From the NCBI RefSeq assembly GCF_000337455.1, contig NZ_AOIU01000023.1:121274-168345 (forward strand): a stretch of 47,072 bases of DNA, in the 5' to 3' direction. This document shows, piece after piece, positions 1 through 7,923 of this stretch. Position 1 is the first letter of the stretch; the number at the start of each line of letters is the position of its first letter. The position numbers and the translations under genes were made by a program. The stretch comes from Halosimplex carlsbadense 2-9-1 (lineage in GTDB: Archaea > Halobacteriota > Halobacteria > Halobacteriales > Haloarculaceae). The notes under the pieces were generated by a model. That model saw nothing but the letters and a program-made list of their open reading frames with translations, was not told the origin of the DNA and made no database searches.

Positions 1-407
1 CCTCGTGAGTAGCGAGGGAGCGAAGCTCCCTCGGACCGTTCGCGCGGCGCTGCCGCGCGAAGACGAAGCGAACGAGGGCTCAGGAGAGCTTGCTCTCCTG
101 GTGGACTGAAAGGGCGAGACGCGCTCGCGTTCCATTTAGTCGCCTGAGCGGGCCCTATCCGAGCGAAGCGAGGATATCCCGCTCAGCGACCGCGAGCGTG
201 CCGAGGGCTTTCAGCGCCTGTTGTCAAGTGCGGTCCCGCCTCCAGCTAGCGAGCGCGTCGAGGGCGTTCAACGCTTGCTGTCCCCTGTGAGCGCGGTCGC
301 TATCGTTCCACTTTCTTCCACGACACACCCAACAGAGACCGACGCTCAACTCGCACAAACGGAGAGCGGGACGAGGAGCCGAACGCCGCCCGGCCGCACT
401 CACCGCG
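1..407. other. Repeat-rich intergenic DNA at window start
   Basis: I see no convincing gene here. Open frames exist in several phases but have no recognisable domain and an Arg/Ser/Pro-rich composition typical of GC-rich noncoding DNA. The stretch holds three tight hairpins in its first 100 bases, and an imperfect inverted repeat around 143-186 whose outer arms are ctgagcggg and cccgctcag. Two related short segments, ending in tttcagcgcctgttgt (about 208-223) and ttcaacgcttgctgt (about 267-281), look like degenerate copies of one sequence. The left edge may belong to a feature outside the window. Confidence 0.6.
13..100. repeat. Cluster of three short perfect hairpins
   Basis: Three perfect inverted repeats lie close together: cgagggag (13-20) with ctccctcg (26-33); cgcgcggc (41-48) with gccgcgcg (52-59); caggagag (81-88) with ctctcctg (93-100). 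Loops are 3 to 5 bases. Their spacing and similar architecture suggest a small palindromic intergenic repeat element or a run of transcript hairpins. The function is unknown. Confidence 0.7.
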
Positions 408-635
408 TCACTGTCCGGCGGAGTCTCCCGAGGCAACCGACGCGTGCAGCGAGTAGCCGACCAGCGCGACTCCGGGGACGGCGAACACGCCGACTACCGC
501 GCCGCCGAAACCCGCGGGCCACTCCCCGTTCGACCCGTACAGCCCGACCGACGCCAGCACCGCGACGAGCAACAGCGCGCCCACGTTCAGGGCCGACCAG
601 AACCGTTCATCGGGTCCGCTGTCGGATCGCGACAT
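408..635 (-). CDS. Small two-TM membrane protein, unknown function
   Basis: This gene encodes a protein of 75 residues. After a polar, acidic N-terminus (MSRSDSGPDERFW) there are two hydrophobic segments, roughly residues 14-31 and 41-61, separated by a short loop with SNGEWP. The tail is short and polar. I chose the internal ATG at 635 because the upstream in-frame extension (to 725) is basic and unlike the rest, while this start gives a compact two-helix protein. I do not recognise a family. It is a plausible haloarchaeal membrane protein in a region with few other coding candidates. Confidence 0.6.
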   Translation of the reverse strand: MSRSDSGPDERFWSALNVGALLLVAVLASVGLYGSNGEWPAGFGGAVVGVFAVPGVALVGYSLHASVASGDSAGQ

Positions 636-819
636 ATCGATCCCCGAACCGTCGTACGGCTTCCGGATGGAAAACTCGACTCGCAAAACGATTAGCCCGC
701 GGTCGGCGCCTGCGAACCACGACATCTACTCGCGAGTCGCCTCAGCGAACGTCCGGGAACCCGAGGGTGACAGTGCTACCGTCGTCGCCGACGCCATCTC
801 GCGACGGTCGAGCAGCGAG

Positions 820-1158
820 TTACCAGTCGACGGAGAGGGTGCCGTCGCCGTTCGGGTCGGGCGCGATCTCCTCGTCGGTGCGGCGGTCGACGACGTGGAT
901 GACGCCGCGGTCTTTCTTCGCGGGGCAGATCTCCGCCGCGCGGACGTTCTCGTCGAGGTCGTTCTCGTCGACGAAGTACGCCCGCGGTTTGGCGATCCCG
1001 GTCGAGAGGTCCAGTTTCCAGTTGTCCGAGACCTCGGCGCACTTCCCGGCGCCGAAGCACTTGTTCGCCTCGAAGATGATCTTGTAGGGTTTCTCCTCGA
1101 CTGGGGGCGCGTCGCGCTCGCCGATCGTCGCCGGATCGACGGGTCCGTCCTCGGCCAT
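820..1158 (-). CDS. Single-cluster ferredoxin, probably [3Fe-4S]
   Basis: This 112-residue protein has a short acidic N-terminal tail and then a ferredoxin core beginning near residue 23 (EEKPYKIIFEANKC). The cysteines are C34, C40 in CFGAGKC, and C78 in ICPAKK. The middle cysteine of the usual CxxCxxC set is replaced by Ala (position 37), so three ligands remain, which is the pattern of small [3Fe-4S] ferredoxins used as electron donors. It is unlike the plant-type [2Fe-2S] halophilic ferredoxin. The cytosolic redox partner cannot be told from the context; the neighbours are a small membrane protein and a UspA gene. The family assignment is firm; the cluster type is inferred from the cysteine count. 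Confidence 0.85.
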   Translation of the reverse strand: MAEDGPVDPATIGERDAPPVEEKPYKIIFEANKCFGAGKCAEVSDNWKLDLSTGIAKPRAYFVDENDLDENVRAAEICPAKKDRGVIHVVDRRTDEEIAPDPNGDGTLSVDW

Positions 1159-1211
1159 ACGGTCCGATCGGTGGTGACGGGCCTTTCGTCTGTCGCTTCG
1201 TGCGAGGCCGA

Positions 1212-1404
1212 GCGACCACAGGGAGCGAGGCCTCGGATCGGAGCGGCGAGCGACGCGAGGCTGACCGCAGGGAAGCCTCGGTGCGAACGGGGAGTGCGCG
1301 GCGCTTCGCGCCGCGAAGTGACCCGTGAGCGGAGGGAGCCGCGGAGACGTGCGGAGGTGGTCGCGAAGCGACCACAGGGAGCGAGGCCTCGGATCGGAGC
1401 GGCG
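1212..1404. repeat. 37-base perfect direct repeat, 156 bases apart
   Basis: The two copies are at 1212-1248 and 1368-1404, both starting gcgaccacagggagcgagg and ending cggagcggcg. The spacer contains a third, partial relative (gaccgcagggaagcctcgg, about 1262-1280). Identity over 37 bases is far beyond chance in the background composition. It looks like a dispersed haloarchaeal intergenic repeat duplicated locally, with no coding potential. Confidence 0.85.
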
Positions 1405-1432
1405 GCCGAGTCGGTGACCGAGCGGCCCGCCG

Positions 1433-1440
1433 ATTATAAG
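1433..1440 (+). promoter_or_regulatory. TATA box for UspA gene
   Basis: The sequence attataag lies about 28 bases upstream of the ATG at 1465. That is the spacing expected for an archaeal TATA box driving a leaderless transcript. It is the only AT-rich block in a very GC-rich stretch. Confidence 0.6.
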
Positions 1441-1464
1441 ACGCGGGCGGCCGCACCACGACTC

Positions 1465-1920
1465 ATGACTTATCTAGTTCCGTTCGACGGGTCGGCGCTC
1501 GCCGAGGCCGCCCTGGAGCGGGCGACGGAGTTCGCCGAACTCACCGACGAGGAAGTCGTCGCGCTGATCGTGATCCCGCTGGACGAGCGCGACTTCGCCG
1601 TCGAGCGCGGGTGGATCGACGAGGGCGAGCGCTACGATCCCGATGAGATCGAGGCCCAGCTCGAAGTGGGGATCCGTGCCGTCGCGCCCGACGCGACGAT
1701 CCGTTGCGAGCGACCCGAGGACGTGAGCTCGGTCGCGTCGGTGACGACCGACGTGGTCCGGACCATCCGCACGGTCGCCCAGGAGGTCGACGCCGAGATC
1801 GTCTTCATCGGTAGCGAGAACGCCGGCCGCGTCTCGACGCCGGTCTCCAGCGTCGGCGCACCGGTCTCGGAAGACCCTCGCTACGACGTGCATATCGTCC
1901 GCCACGTCGACGAGGACTGA
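1465..1920 (+). CDS. Universal stress protein (UspA) family protein
   Basis: This 151-residue protein has a single UspA alpha/beta domain. It begins MTYLVPFDGSALAEAALERA, matching the first strand and helix of the family with the Asp of the nucleotide site (D8). It ends in a region containing VFIGSENAG and a final strand YDVHIVRHV. The Gly-rich G-2x-G-9x-G(S/T) ATP motif is altered here (GSENAGRVSTPVSSVGAPVS), so ATP binding is doubtful. The ATG at 1465 is preceded by a TATA box at the leaderless distance. It converges with a second UspA gene on the opposite strand, 36 bases away. The role in stress tolerance is family knowledge only. Confidence 0.85.
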   Translation: MTYLVPFDGSALAEAALERATEFAELTDEEVVALIVIPLDERDFAVERGWIDEGERYDPDEIEAQLEVGIRAVAPDATIRCERPEDVSSVASVTTDVVRTIRTVAQEVDAEIVFIGSENAGRVSTPVSSVGAPVSEDPRYDVHIVRHVDED

Positions 1921-1956
1921 GTCGAACCCCTCCGGCCGACCGCACGACGACACTCC

Positions 1957-2385
1957 TCACCGCACGACGGTGACGGGGACGGGCGAACGGCGGACGACCG
2001 CTTCGGCGACGCTCCCGAGAAGGATGCGGGTGACGCCCGAACGGCCGTGGCTCCCCATGACGATCTGGTCGATCCCGTTCTCGTCGGCGAACTCCACGAT
2101 GGCGCGGATCGGTTTGCCGACCTCGATCTCCCGTTCGAGGGAGAGATCGGTCCCGTCGGCGAGGGCGGCGATCTCTTCGAACAGTTCCTCGGCGGCGGCC
2201 CGCTCGCTCTCGTACCACTCCTCGGAGAAGCTCGGGATCGAGGTCTGAGCGCTGTAGCCGGCCTCCGCGGGGTTGACGACGTGCAACAGGACCACCTCCG
2301 CGTCGCCGAACTCCTCGGCGACGAACTCGAACGCCGTGTGTGCCTGCTCGGACCCGTCGACCGGGACGAGGATGCGCTTGCCCAT
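1957..2385 (-). CDS. Universal stress protein (UspA), ATP-binding type
   Basis: This 142-residue protein is a complete UspA domain. The N-terminal strand is MGKRILVPVDGSEQAHTAF. The C-terminal GSHGRSGVTRILLGSVAEAV fits the G-2x-G-9x-G(S/T) nucleotide motif, followed by the last strand SPVPVTVV. The length is typical of single-domain UspA proteins, which usually form homodimers in the cytosol. It faces the preceding UspA gene tail to tail; the two are clearly divergent in sequence, so this is not a recent duplication. The start at 2385 fits the first residues of the family exactly. Confidence 0.92.
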   Translation of the reverse strand: MGKRILVPVDGSEQAHTAFEFVAEEFGDAEVVLLHVVNPAEAGYSAQTSIPSFSEEWYESERAAAEELFEEIAALADGTDLSLEREIEVGKPIRAIVEFADENGIDQIVMGSHGRSGVTRILLGSVAEAVVRRSPVPVTVVR

Positions 2386-2494
2386 GTCTCACGTACGACG
2401 CGGCCGGTGCTTCAATCTTCGGCGCGTCGCCGGGTTCGACGCGGTGATCCACCGACCGACAACGCTTAGTCCCGCTCGCCGTCTACCCGGCGGT

Positions 2495-2899
2495 ATGCTC
2501 GACACGCTCGTCGCGGCGCCGCTCCAGTCGACCGGGGCCCTAGTCGCGGCGGCGGCGTTCCCCGCGCTGACGTGGGCCACGCTCGTCGCCTGGGTGTATC
2601 TCGACGCCCTGGCGCGGGACGGCGACCACCCGGTTCGCTCGACGGCGGCCGTCGCGGTCTTCCCGCCCGCGCTGGTCGCGTACGTCGCCTATCGTCCCGA
2701 GCGGACGACCTCCCAGTCCGACCGCGAACGGCTCGCGCTGACCGTCCTCCTCGCGCTGCTGGCGGCCATGATGGTCGGCACCGTCTTCTCGCCGCCGGAC
2801 GTGTTCGCCCAGCCGCGCAACACCTTCGGCGCCGCGCTGGTGACGCTACCGCTGTTTTACCTGCTGGTCTACCGCGAGAACGCCGAGACGACCTCCTGA
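2495..2899 (+). CDS. Multi-pass membrane protein, unknown function
   Basis: This 134-residue protein is mostly hydrophobic. Four likely membrane segments can be seen at about residues 8-37 (two close together), 49-63, 80-97 and 107-124. Short charged loops such as DALARDGDHPVRS and RPERTTSQSDRER lie between them. The ATG at 2495 was chosen because the upstream in-frame part (to 2273) overlaps the UspA gene on the other strand and is not membrane-like. A weak AT-containing element (gcttagt, about 2464-2470) lies at the leaderless promoter distance. I do not recognise a named family. Confidence 0.72.
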   Translation: MLDTLVAAPLQSTGALVAAAAFPALTWATLVAWVYLDALARDGDHPVRSTAAVAVFPPALVAYVAYRPERTTSQSDRERLALTVLLALLAAMMVGTVFSPPDVFAQPRNTFGAALVTLPLFYLLVYRENAETTS

Positions 2900-2986
2900 C
2901 CGCTTCGGACGCCGTATCGCGAGACACTCCGGGGTCGACCGCACGCAGCGTGCGGTCGGCCCGCTACCCGCTCGCAGTACGCCGTA

Positions 2987-3922
2987 TCAGTCGTCGCCGT
3001 TGACTTCCTCGCGCAGGGTCTCGACTTCGGCGACCCGTTCGGCGTGGGCGTTGTGCTGGTGGATGGACTCGTCGTTGGACTGCTCCATGCGGACGACCGC
3101 GTCGTCGTCGAGGCCGGGGAACTCGTCGATCACGCCCTCGGCCATCGCGCGCACGCAGTCCTCGACGAACTTCGCGTCGAGGTGGGACTGGTAGGTCATG
3201 TGGTCCTCGTCGGGCCGCTTGGCGAGGTTGTAGATGCGCGCGCTCATCGAGTCGCGGGCCACCTCGATCAACTCGGTGAGGTCCACGTTGGGACCGCCCT
3301 CGCTCTCGACGGTCAGCGTCGCGTGACCGCGCTGGGAGTGGCCCGGCTGGGGGACCTCTTCGAGGAACTCCTCGATGGTGCGGTCGTCGACGCCCTGGTC
3401 GCGCAGTTTCTCGCGGGCGCGGGCGGCGGACATCCCTTGCGAGCAGGGGCAGACGGTCATTCCGGTGACCTCGGCGCCGATCTCCTCGCGGATGTCGCCG
3501 TCCTCGGTGGCGGTCGCCGAGGCGATCACGTCGGCGGTCGACTGTGTGGGAAGGTCGCTCTCTGGCGTCCGCTCGCGCGTGACGAATTCCGCCTCCATGC
3601 GGACCTCCGCCTGTTCGGTGTAGTCGTGCTTGTCGAGCAGGCGCTCGGCGGCGGTGCCGCAGATGTCCTCGATACGGAGGTCGCCCTGGCTGACCGCTTC
3701 CTCCAGGGTCTCGTCGACGACCTCCATGTTGCGGCTCATGTCGGCGCCCTTGCGCCAGGACGGCAGGTCGACGAACACCTCGAACTCGGCCATCAGGACG
3801 TACGGGCGTTTGTCCTCGCGGCTGATCTCGACTAGCTTCTCGACGCCGGTGACGCCGACGCGGTTGAGGCCGACGGTCACGTCCGGGCTCGACGCCTGGA
3901 CGTCCGGCAGTTGCGGTGTCAT
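2987..3922 (-). CDS. mptA: GTP cyclohydrolase MptA
   Basis: The 311-residue product matches MptA/FolE2-type GTP cyclohydrolases over its whole length. It opens with [20 protein letters not shown], has [12 protein letters not shown] in the middle (cysteines and surrounding Ser/Gln of the metal-proximal region), and ends with the family tail [18 protein letters not shown]. MptA is an Fe(II)-dependent enzyme that converts GTP to 7,8-dihydroneopterin 2',3'-cyclic phosphate. This is the first step of archaeal pterin synthesis for tetrahydrofolate/methanopterin-type cofactors and, in haloarchaea, for archaeosine formation. It stands alone, with membrane-protein and regulator genes on either side. 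The start ATG at 3922 immediately precedes the conserved N-terminus. Confidence 0.93.
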   Translation of the reverse strand: MTPQLPDVQASSPDVTVGLNRVGVTGVEKLVEISREDKRPYVLMAEFEVFVDLPSWRKGADMSRNMEVVDETLEEAVSQGDLRIEDICGTAAERLLDKHDYTEQAEVRMEAEFVTRERTPESDLPTQSTADVIASATATEDGDIREEIGAEVTGMTVCPCSQGMSAARAREKLRDQGVDDRTIEEFLEEVPQPGHSQRGHATLTVESEGGPNVDLTELIEVARDSMSARIYNLAKRPDEDHMTYQSHLDAKFVEDCVRAMAEGVIDEFPGLDDDAVVRMEQSNDESIHQHNAHAERVAEVETLREEVNGDD

Positions 3923-4082
3923 TGCGCCCGGCTTAGGACCTTCCCCGAATAGTGTTTTCGAAAGGGCCAGTACCCGCCTCGCTCGGTGACGACGCGTCGC
4001 TGTTCACGGGGGTGGATCGGCCCGGAACGACCGACGGCGACCGGGATCGCGGCCTGCGTCGACCGCGCCGGTCCCCGTTCGA

Positions 4083-4652
4083 TTACTGCTCCAGGTCGCG
4101 GAACAGCGCCTCGAAGTCGTCCTCGGCGAGGCTCTCGGCGGCCGTCGACAGCGACGCCCGCAGCTCCGACCGGCGGTCTTCCAGCCGGCGGAACTCGTCG
4201 CTGTCGGCCAGTTCCGCGGTGGCTTTCGCAGACCGGAGCGCGACGTAGGTGCGCGTCACCCGGTAGTACTCCCGGAGCGCGCGCTCGTACTCGGCGCAGC
4301 GCAGGAGCCGGTCGACGGTGTCGAGCAGCTCCTCGCCGGTGACCGGCTTGACGACGTAGTCGTCGAACTCCATGTCGACGATGTCGAAGTCGGCGTCGAC
4401 CGCGGTGACCATGGCCACCCGACAGTCGAGCTCGCGCTCGCGGACCGTCTCCAGCACCTCGTCCCCGACGAGGTCCGGCATCCGCCGGTCCAGCAGCACC
4501 ACGTCGACATCGCTGTCGAGCTTCGAGAGCGCTTGTTCTCCCCCGTAGGCGGTCCGCACGTCGTAGGTATCGCGGACGTGTGCGGCGTAGGAGTCGGCGA
4601 CTGCCGGCTCGTCGTCGACGATCAGCACCACCGCCCGCTCAGGACCCGTCAT
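4083..4652 (-). CDS. Response regulator with HalX domain
   Basis: This 189-residue protein has two parts. Residues 7-115 form a receiver domain with acidic pocket DDE (13-15), phospho-acceptor D55 in LLDRRMPD, and the conserved lysine K102 in VVKPVTGEEL. Residues about 116-185 form the helical HalX domain seen behind receivers in haloarchaea (RLLRCAEYERALREYYRV... then EFRRLEDRRSELRA). The function of HalX is unknown, and no DNA-binding motif is visible. The ATG at 4652 gives MTGPERAVVLIVDDE, the expected N-terminus; the longer in-frame start at 4718 adds residues that look noncoding. No histidine kinase gene adjoins it, so the partner is elsewhere. Confidence 0.88.
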   Translation of the reverse strand: MTGPERAVVLIVDDEPAVADSYAAHVRDTYDVRTAYGGEQALSKLDSDVDVVLLDRRMPDLVGDEVLETVRERELDCRVAMVTAVDADFDIVDMEFDDYVVKPVTGEELLDTVDRLLRCAEYERALREYYRVTRTYVALRSAKATAELADSDEFRRLEDRRSELRASLSTAAESLAEDDFEALFRDLEQ

Positions 4653-4788
4653 ACGAACGTGGATATATGGCGCCAGTGGGCGCAAAAAGGTTCCGTCGGG
4701 TCCCACTGCGCCACGCAAGCCCGTTCGACTCGCCGCCGGTTCCTCTGCCGCCGTCTGCGCTCGCCGTCGCGCCGTCCGGCTCCCGGCC

Positions 4789-5838
4789 TCACTCCTCGGC
4801 GTACTCGTCGACCAGGTCCTCGTAGCGCGCGCCGGTCTGTTTCAGCGTTTCCGTCGAGTAGAGTCGCTCGTGGTTTACGGGCAAGTACTCCGCGGCCAGC
4901 TCGTCGATCTTCGCGTCGACGGCGTCCTGCTCGCGCCCGTGGATCATCGTGAAGAGGTTGTACGACCAGTCCTGGTCGGGCCGGCGCGGCCGGTGGTAAC
5001 ACAGTGTCACGTACGGCAACTTCCCGACCTCGACGCCACGGTCGTCGAGGTCGTCGTCGGGCACGTCCCAGACGACCATGCAGTTGGCGTCGAACCCCGT
5101 CACGAGGTGGTTGACGACGCAGCCGATCCGCTTGATGCAGCCGTCGGCGAGCAGTTTCTCGACGCTCGCGAGCACCTCGTCGACCGGCGCGCCGACGGCC
5201 TCGGCCACGTCCCGATAGGGCGTCGCCGTCAGCGGGAAGCCGCCCTGGACTTCCAGCAGGACGCGCCGGTCCAGCGCCGACAGATCCGCCGCCGCTCGCT
5301 CGCTGATAGTGGTCGCCGCCACGTCCGTCTCGGCGAGGCTCTCGCGGGCGAAGCGGTCGCCGTTGACCACCGGGAACTCGAGATCGATGTAGAAGTCCGT
5401 CAGCATCGGCAGCACGAGCACCTCGCAGCCGGTCCGGTCCTCGATCTCGGCGAGGATCTCGTCGCGGCGCTCCTTCGAGGCGGCGGTCACCACGAACCAC
5501 ATGTTCCACTCGTGGTCGCGCGCGTAGTTGTGGTTGACCTGCTCGTAGCCGTTGATCACCGCGGCGACCTCGTCGAAGCGGTCCGCGGGGGCCTGTACCG
5601 CCGCCAGCGTCGAACTCCCGATGACCGGCGGGTTCAACACGGGGCCGAACCGCCGGAAGACCCCGTCGTCGTAGAGGCGCTGGACCCGGTCGAGCGCCTC
5701 CCGCTCGTCGACGCCCACGTCGGCGGCGACCGCTTCGAAGGGCCGCTCGCGAACCGGGAACCCGCTCTGCCACCCGTCGATGAGCGCCGCGTCGACGGCG
5801 TCCACCTGTGCCCGCCAGTCGGCCGTCCCCTGACTCAT
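4789..5838 (-). CDS. Siroheme decarboxylase-type (AhbA/AhbB, Lrp-like) two-domain protein
   Basis: The 349-residue protein has two similar halves, each an AsnC/Lrp-type winged helix followed by a ligand-binding ferredoxin-like fold. Half 1 (about 10-165) contains VFRRFGPVLNP and NHNYARDHEWNMWFVV. Half 2 (about 185-340) contains IKRIGCVVNH and CYHRPRRPDQDWSYNLFTM. The WNMWF and WSYNLF signatures and the RR-GxVxN motif are typical of siroheme decarboxylases in the alternative (siroheme-dependent) heme pathway, where AhbA and AhbB decarboxylate siroheme to didecarboxysiroheme. Older databases call such proteins AsnC regulators. Which of the two subunits it is, or whether it does both jobs, cannot be decided here. 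No other heme genes are nearby. Confidence 0.82.
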   Translation of the reverse strand: MSQGTADWRAQVDAVDAALIDGWQSGFPVRERPFEAVAADVGVDEREALDRVQRLYDDGVFRRFGPVLNPPVIGSSTLAAVQAPADRFDEVAAVINGYEQVNHNYARDHEWNMWFVVTAASKERRDEILAEIEDRTGCEVLVLPMLTDFYIDLEFPVVNGDRFARESLAETDVAATTISERAAADLSALDRRVLLEVQGGFPLTATPYRDVAEAVGAPVDEVLASVEKLLADGCIKRIGCVVNHLVTGFDANCMVVWDVPDDDLDDRGVEVGKLPYVTLCYHRPRRPDQDWSYNLFTMIHGREQDAVDAKIDELAAEYLPVNHERLYSTETLKQTGARYEDLVDEYAEE

Positions 5839-6000
5839 TCGTCGAGGGTTAGGAGTAGTCCCGTGTGACTCTTTCGACTCCCCGTCGCCGTCGGAACCGG
5901 AAGCCGACGAACGTCCAGATCGCGGCGGCGAAACTGACCGCGGCGTCCGTGGCTCGGCGAAATCAGGTCGCTTTAACCGGATCGAACCGAAGGTCTATGC

Positions 6001-7071
6001 ATGGCACAAGCGACCCAGGAGTTCGGCGACTGGCCGCTCAAGCGGCTGATGACGGAGGTCGTCGGATCCGGACACAAATCGGCCGACGACATGACCCGCG
6101 AGCAGGCCCGCGAGGCGTTCCAGCGGGTCCTCGCCGGGGAACCGGACCACACGACGCTGGGGGCGTTCTGGCTGGCCAACCGCTGGAAGCGCAACAACGC
6201 CGAGGAACTCGGGGCGTACGTCGACGTGATGCGCGAGGAGAGCGTCGAGACGGCCGAACCCGACGCCGACCCGGTCGACTGCGGCGCCAACTACGACGGA
6301 AAGGGCCGCTCGGCGATTCTGGGCGTGGCCGCCGGCGCCGTCGCCGCTGCCGCGGGCACCCCTGTCGTCGTCCACAGCGGCGACCGCGTCCCCACGCAGA
6401 AACAGGACTCGTACAAGCAGGTGCTCGACGAACTCGGCGTTCGTACCGAGATCGAACCGAGCGAGAGCGCGGACATGGTCGACGAGACGGGCTTCGGCTA
6501 CTACTACCAGCCGGAGTTCAACCCCGGCATCCACGCGCTGTACGAGCGGCGGGACAACATGGGCGTTCGCACGTTCGTCAACACCGTCGAGACGCTGGCC
6601 AACCCCGCCAACGCCGACGTGCATCTCGGTTCGTTCTACCACCTGCCGTTCGCGGTGAAGATGACTGACACGCTCAAAGCCGCCGAGAGCCAGTCCGTCT
6701 CGCGGACGCTGTTCTTCCAGGGGATGGAGGGCTACGACGACGTGCGCCCCGGGACGACCGTCGTCGGCGAATGGAACGAGGGTGACGGGGAACTCGACGA
6801 CTTCGAGATCAAGACCGCCGAGTACGGCATGGACTTCGAGAGCGAGGACCTCGGCGTGGAGGACGTGGCCGCCGAGTCCGCCGAGATCACCGGGGAAATC
6901 CTGGCCGGCGAGCGCGACGACCAGTTCGCCGACGCCGTCGCGCTCAACGCCGCCTTGCGTATCTACGCCCGCGAGGACGCCGCCTCGATCGACGAGGGGC
7001 TGGAGACGGCTCGTGAGGTTCTCGACAGCGGCGAGGCCGAAGCGGTGCTGGACGACCTGCGGGCGTTCTGA
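6001..7071 (+). CDS. Anthranilate phosphoribosyltransferase-like (TrpD2-type) protein
   Basis: The 356 residues show the nucleoside phosphorylase/phosphoribosyltransferase class III fold. There is an N-terminal helical domain (residues 1-75, with LAGEPDHTTLGAFWLANRWK), then an alpha/beta domain. Where true TrpD has the PRPP loop GTGGDG, this protein has DCGANYDGKGRSAIL, closer to the DYDGKG of TrpD2/YbiB proteins, which have been reported to bind nucleic acid rather than make phosphoribosylanthranilate. No trp genes adjoin it. Calling it a tryptophan enzyme would therefore be unsafe. The start at 6001 follows a run that ends atgcATGGCACAAG; a GC-rich gap separates it from the divergent siroheme decarboxylase gene. 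The cyclophilin gene follows 83 bases downstream. Confidence 0.78.
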   Translation: MAQATQEFGDWPLKRLMTEVVGSGHKSADDMTREQAREAFQRVLAGEPDHTTLGAFWLANRWKRNNAEELGAYVDVMREESVETAEPDADPVDCGANYDGKGRSAILGVAAGAVAAAAGTPVVVHSGDRVPTQKQDSYKQVLDELGVRTEIEPSESADMVDETGFGYYYQPEFNPGIHALYERRDNMGVRTFVNTVETLANPANADVHLGSFYHLPFAVKMTDTLKAAESQSVSRTLFFQGMEGYDDVRPGTTVVGEWNEGDGELDDFEIKTAEYGMDFESEDLGVEDVAAESAEITGEILAGERDDQFADAVALNAALRIYAREDAASIDEGLETAREVLDSGEAEAVLDDLRAF

Positions 7072-7154
7072 GCGTCCCGCCGGCCGCCGGCCGGACCGCC
7101 GCCGACGCGGGCGGTACCACCAGCGTTTTCTCCGCGGCGAGCCTCCGACCGGGT

Positions 7155-7703
7155 ATGAGTGACGAACTGACAGCGACGCTCCACACCTCAGAAGGCGACA
7201 TCGAGGTGCGACTGTTCGAAGACAAAGTGCCGAACACCGTCGAGGCGTTCGTCGACCACGCCACCGAGTCCGACTACGAGTCGGCCGAGGTCGGGCCGGG
7301 CGAGGGCGCCTGGGAGGACCCCGAGAGCGGCGAGAAGCGGGTCGACCCGCTGTACGACGACGTGGAGTTCCACCGCGTCATCGAGGACTTCATGCTGCAG
7401 GTGGGCGACCCGACCGGGACCGGCCGGGGCGGCCCGGGCTACACCTTCGACGACGAGTTCCACGACGACCTGCGCCACGACTCGCCCGGGAAGCTCTCGA
7501 TGGCCAACCGCGGCCCCGACACCAACGGCTCGCAGTTCTTCGTCACGCTGGGCGCCCAGCCCCATCTCGACGACAAACACGCCGTCTTCGGCGAAGTCGT
7601 CGACGGCATGGACGTCGTCGAGGCGATCGGCTCGGTCGACACCGACCCGAGTGATCGCCCGATCGACACCGTCGTCCTCGAATCGGTCGAAATTCACCGG
7701 TAA
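7155..7703 (+). CDS. Peptidyl-prolyl cis-trans isomerase, cyclophilin type
   Basis: This 182-residue cyclophilin catalyses cis-trans isomerisation of Xaa-Pro bonds during folding. Signature segments are FHRVIEDFMLQVGDPTGTG (catalytic Arg in FHR, then the Gln and Gly-rich turn), MANRGPDTNGSQFFV, and LDDKHAVFGEVVDG. An acidic insert (about residues 40-65, EVGPGEGAWEDPESGEKR) between the first strands and the FHR motif is common in haloarchaeal cyclophilins. It has no signal peptide, so it acts in the cytosol. It is downstream of and co-directional with the TrpD2-like gene but probably has its own transcript. It is followed by an AT-rich stretch with T-runs (about 7738-7745) that may end transcription. 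Confidence 0.93.
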   Translation: MSDELTATLHTSEGDIEVRLFEDKVPNTVEAFVDHATESDYESAEVGPGEGAWEDPESGEKRVDPLYDDVEFHRVIEDFMLQVGDPTGTGRGGPGYTFDDEFHDDLRHDSPGKLSMANRGPDTNGSQFFVTLGAQPHLDDKHAVFGEVVDGMDVVEAIGSVDTDPSDRPIDTVVLESVEIHR

Positions 7704-7893
7704 TACCGACCGTTCATCGCAGCTTTCGCCCGCTACGCTTTTATTCCCTTAATCCATTAGTGAGTCTCGGGTATCCCTCCGCGGTCCTGCAATTCCCCGT
7801 TATAATACCAGGGGATAGAATATAATTTAAGATAATTTTCGACCGCCGTGGTACTGCGGTTTTGCTAACAACTTACGGCAAGTTCCACCGCAA

Positions 7894-7902
7894 TTTAAGT
7901 AT
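7894..7902 (+). promoter_or_regulatory. TATA box of the peptide ABC transporter operon
   Basis: The sequence tttaagtat lies about 25 bases before the ATG at 7924, fitting a leaderless haloarchaeal transcript. The upstream 7740-7890 block is unusually AT-rich for this genome (runs such as ataatttaagataa and ttataatacc). It may carry regulator sites, but I can name none. Confidence 0.65.
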
Positions 7903-7923
7903 CGCGCTCGGTAATAGTGGCGT

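Larger units (their letters stand above)
1159..1464. other. Intergenic region with direct repeat and UspA promoter
   Basis: This 306-base stretch separates the ferredoxin gene (leftward) from a UspA gene (rightward). It contains a 37-base perfect direct repeat and a GC-rich, purine-patterned filler (repeated gcgaagcg/gcgagg blocks). The UspA promoter lies at its right end. I see no gene in it. Confidence 0.6.

Noticed and set aside
1..300. CRISPR array
   Set aside because: The repeats are hairpins of different sequence and there are no regularly spaced identical repeats with unique spacers.
224..436. Possible 70-codon gene on the minus strand in the first 400 bases
   Set aside because: Its C-terminal half is the reverse of the degenerate repeat segments, and composition and context do not support a protein.
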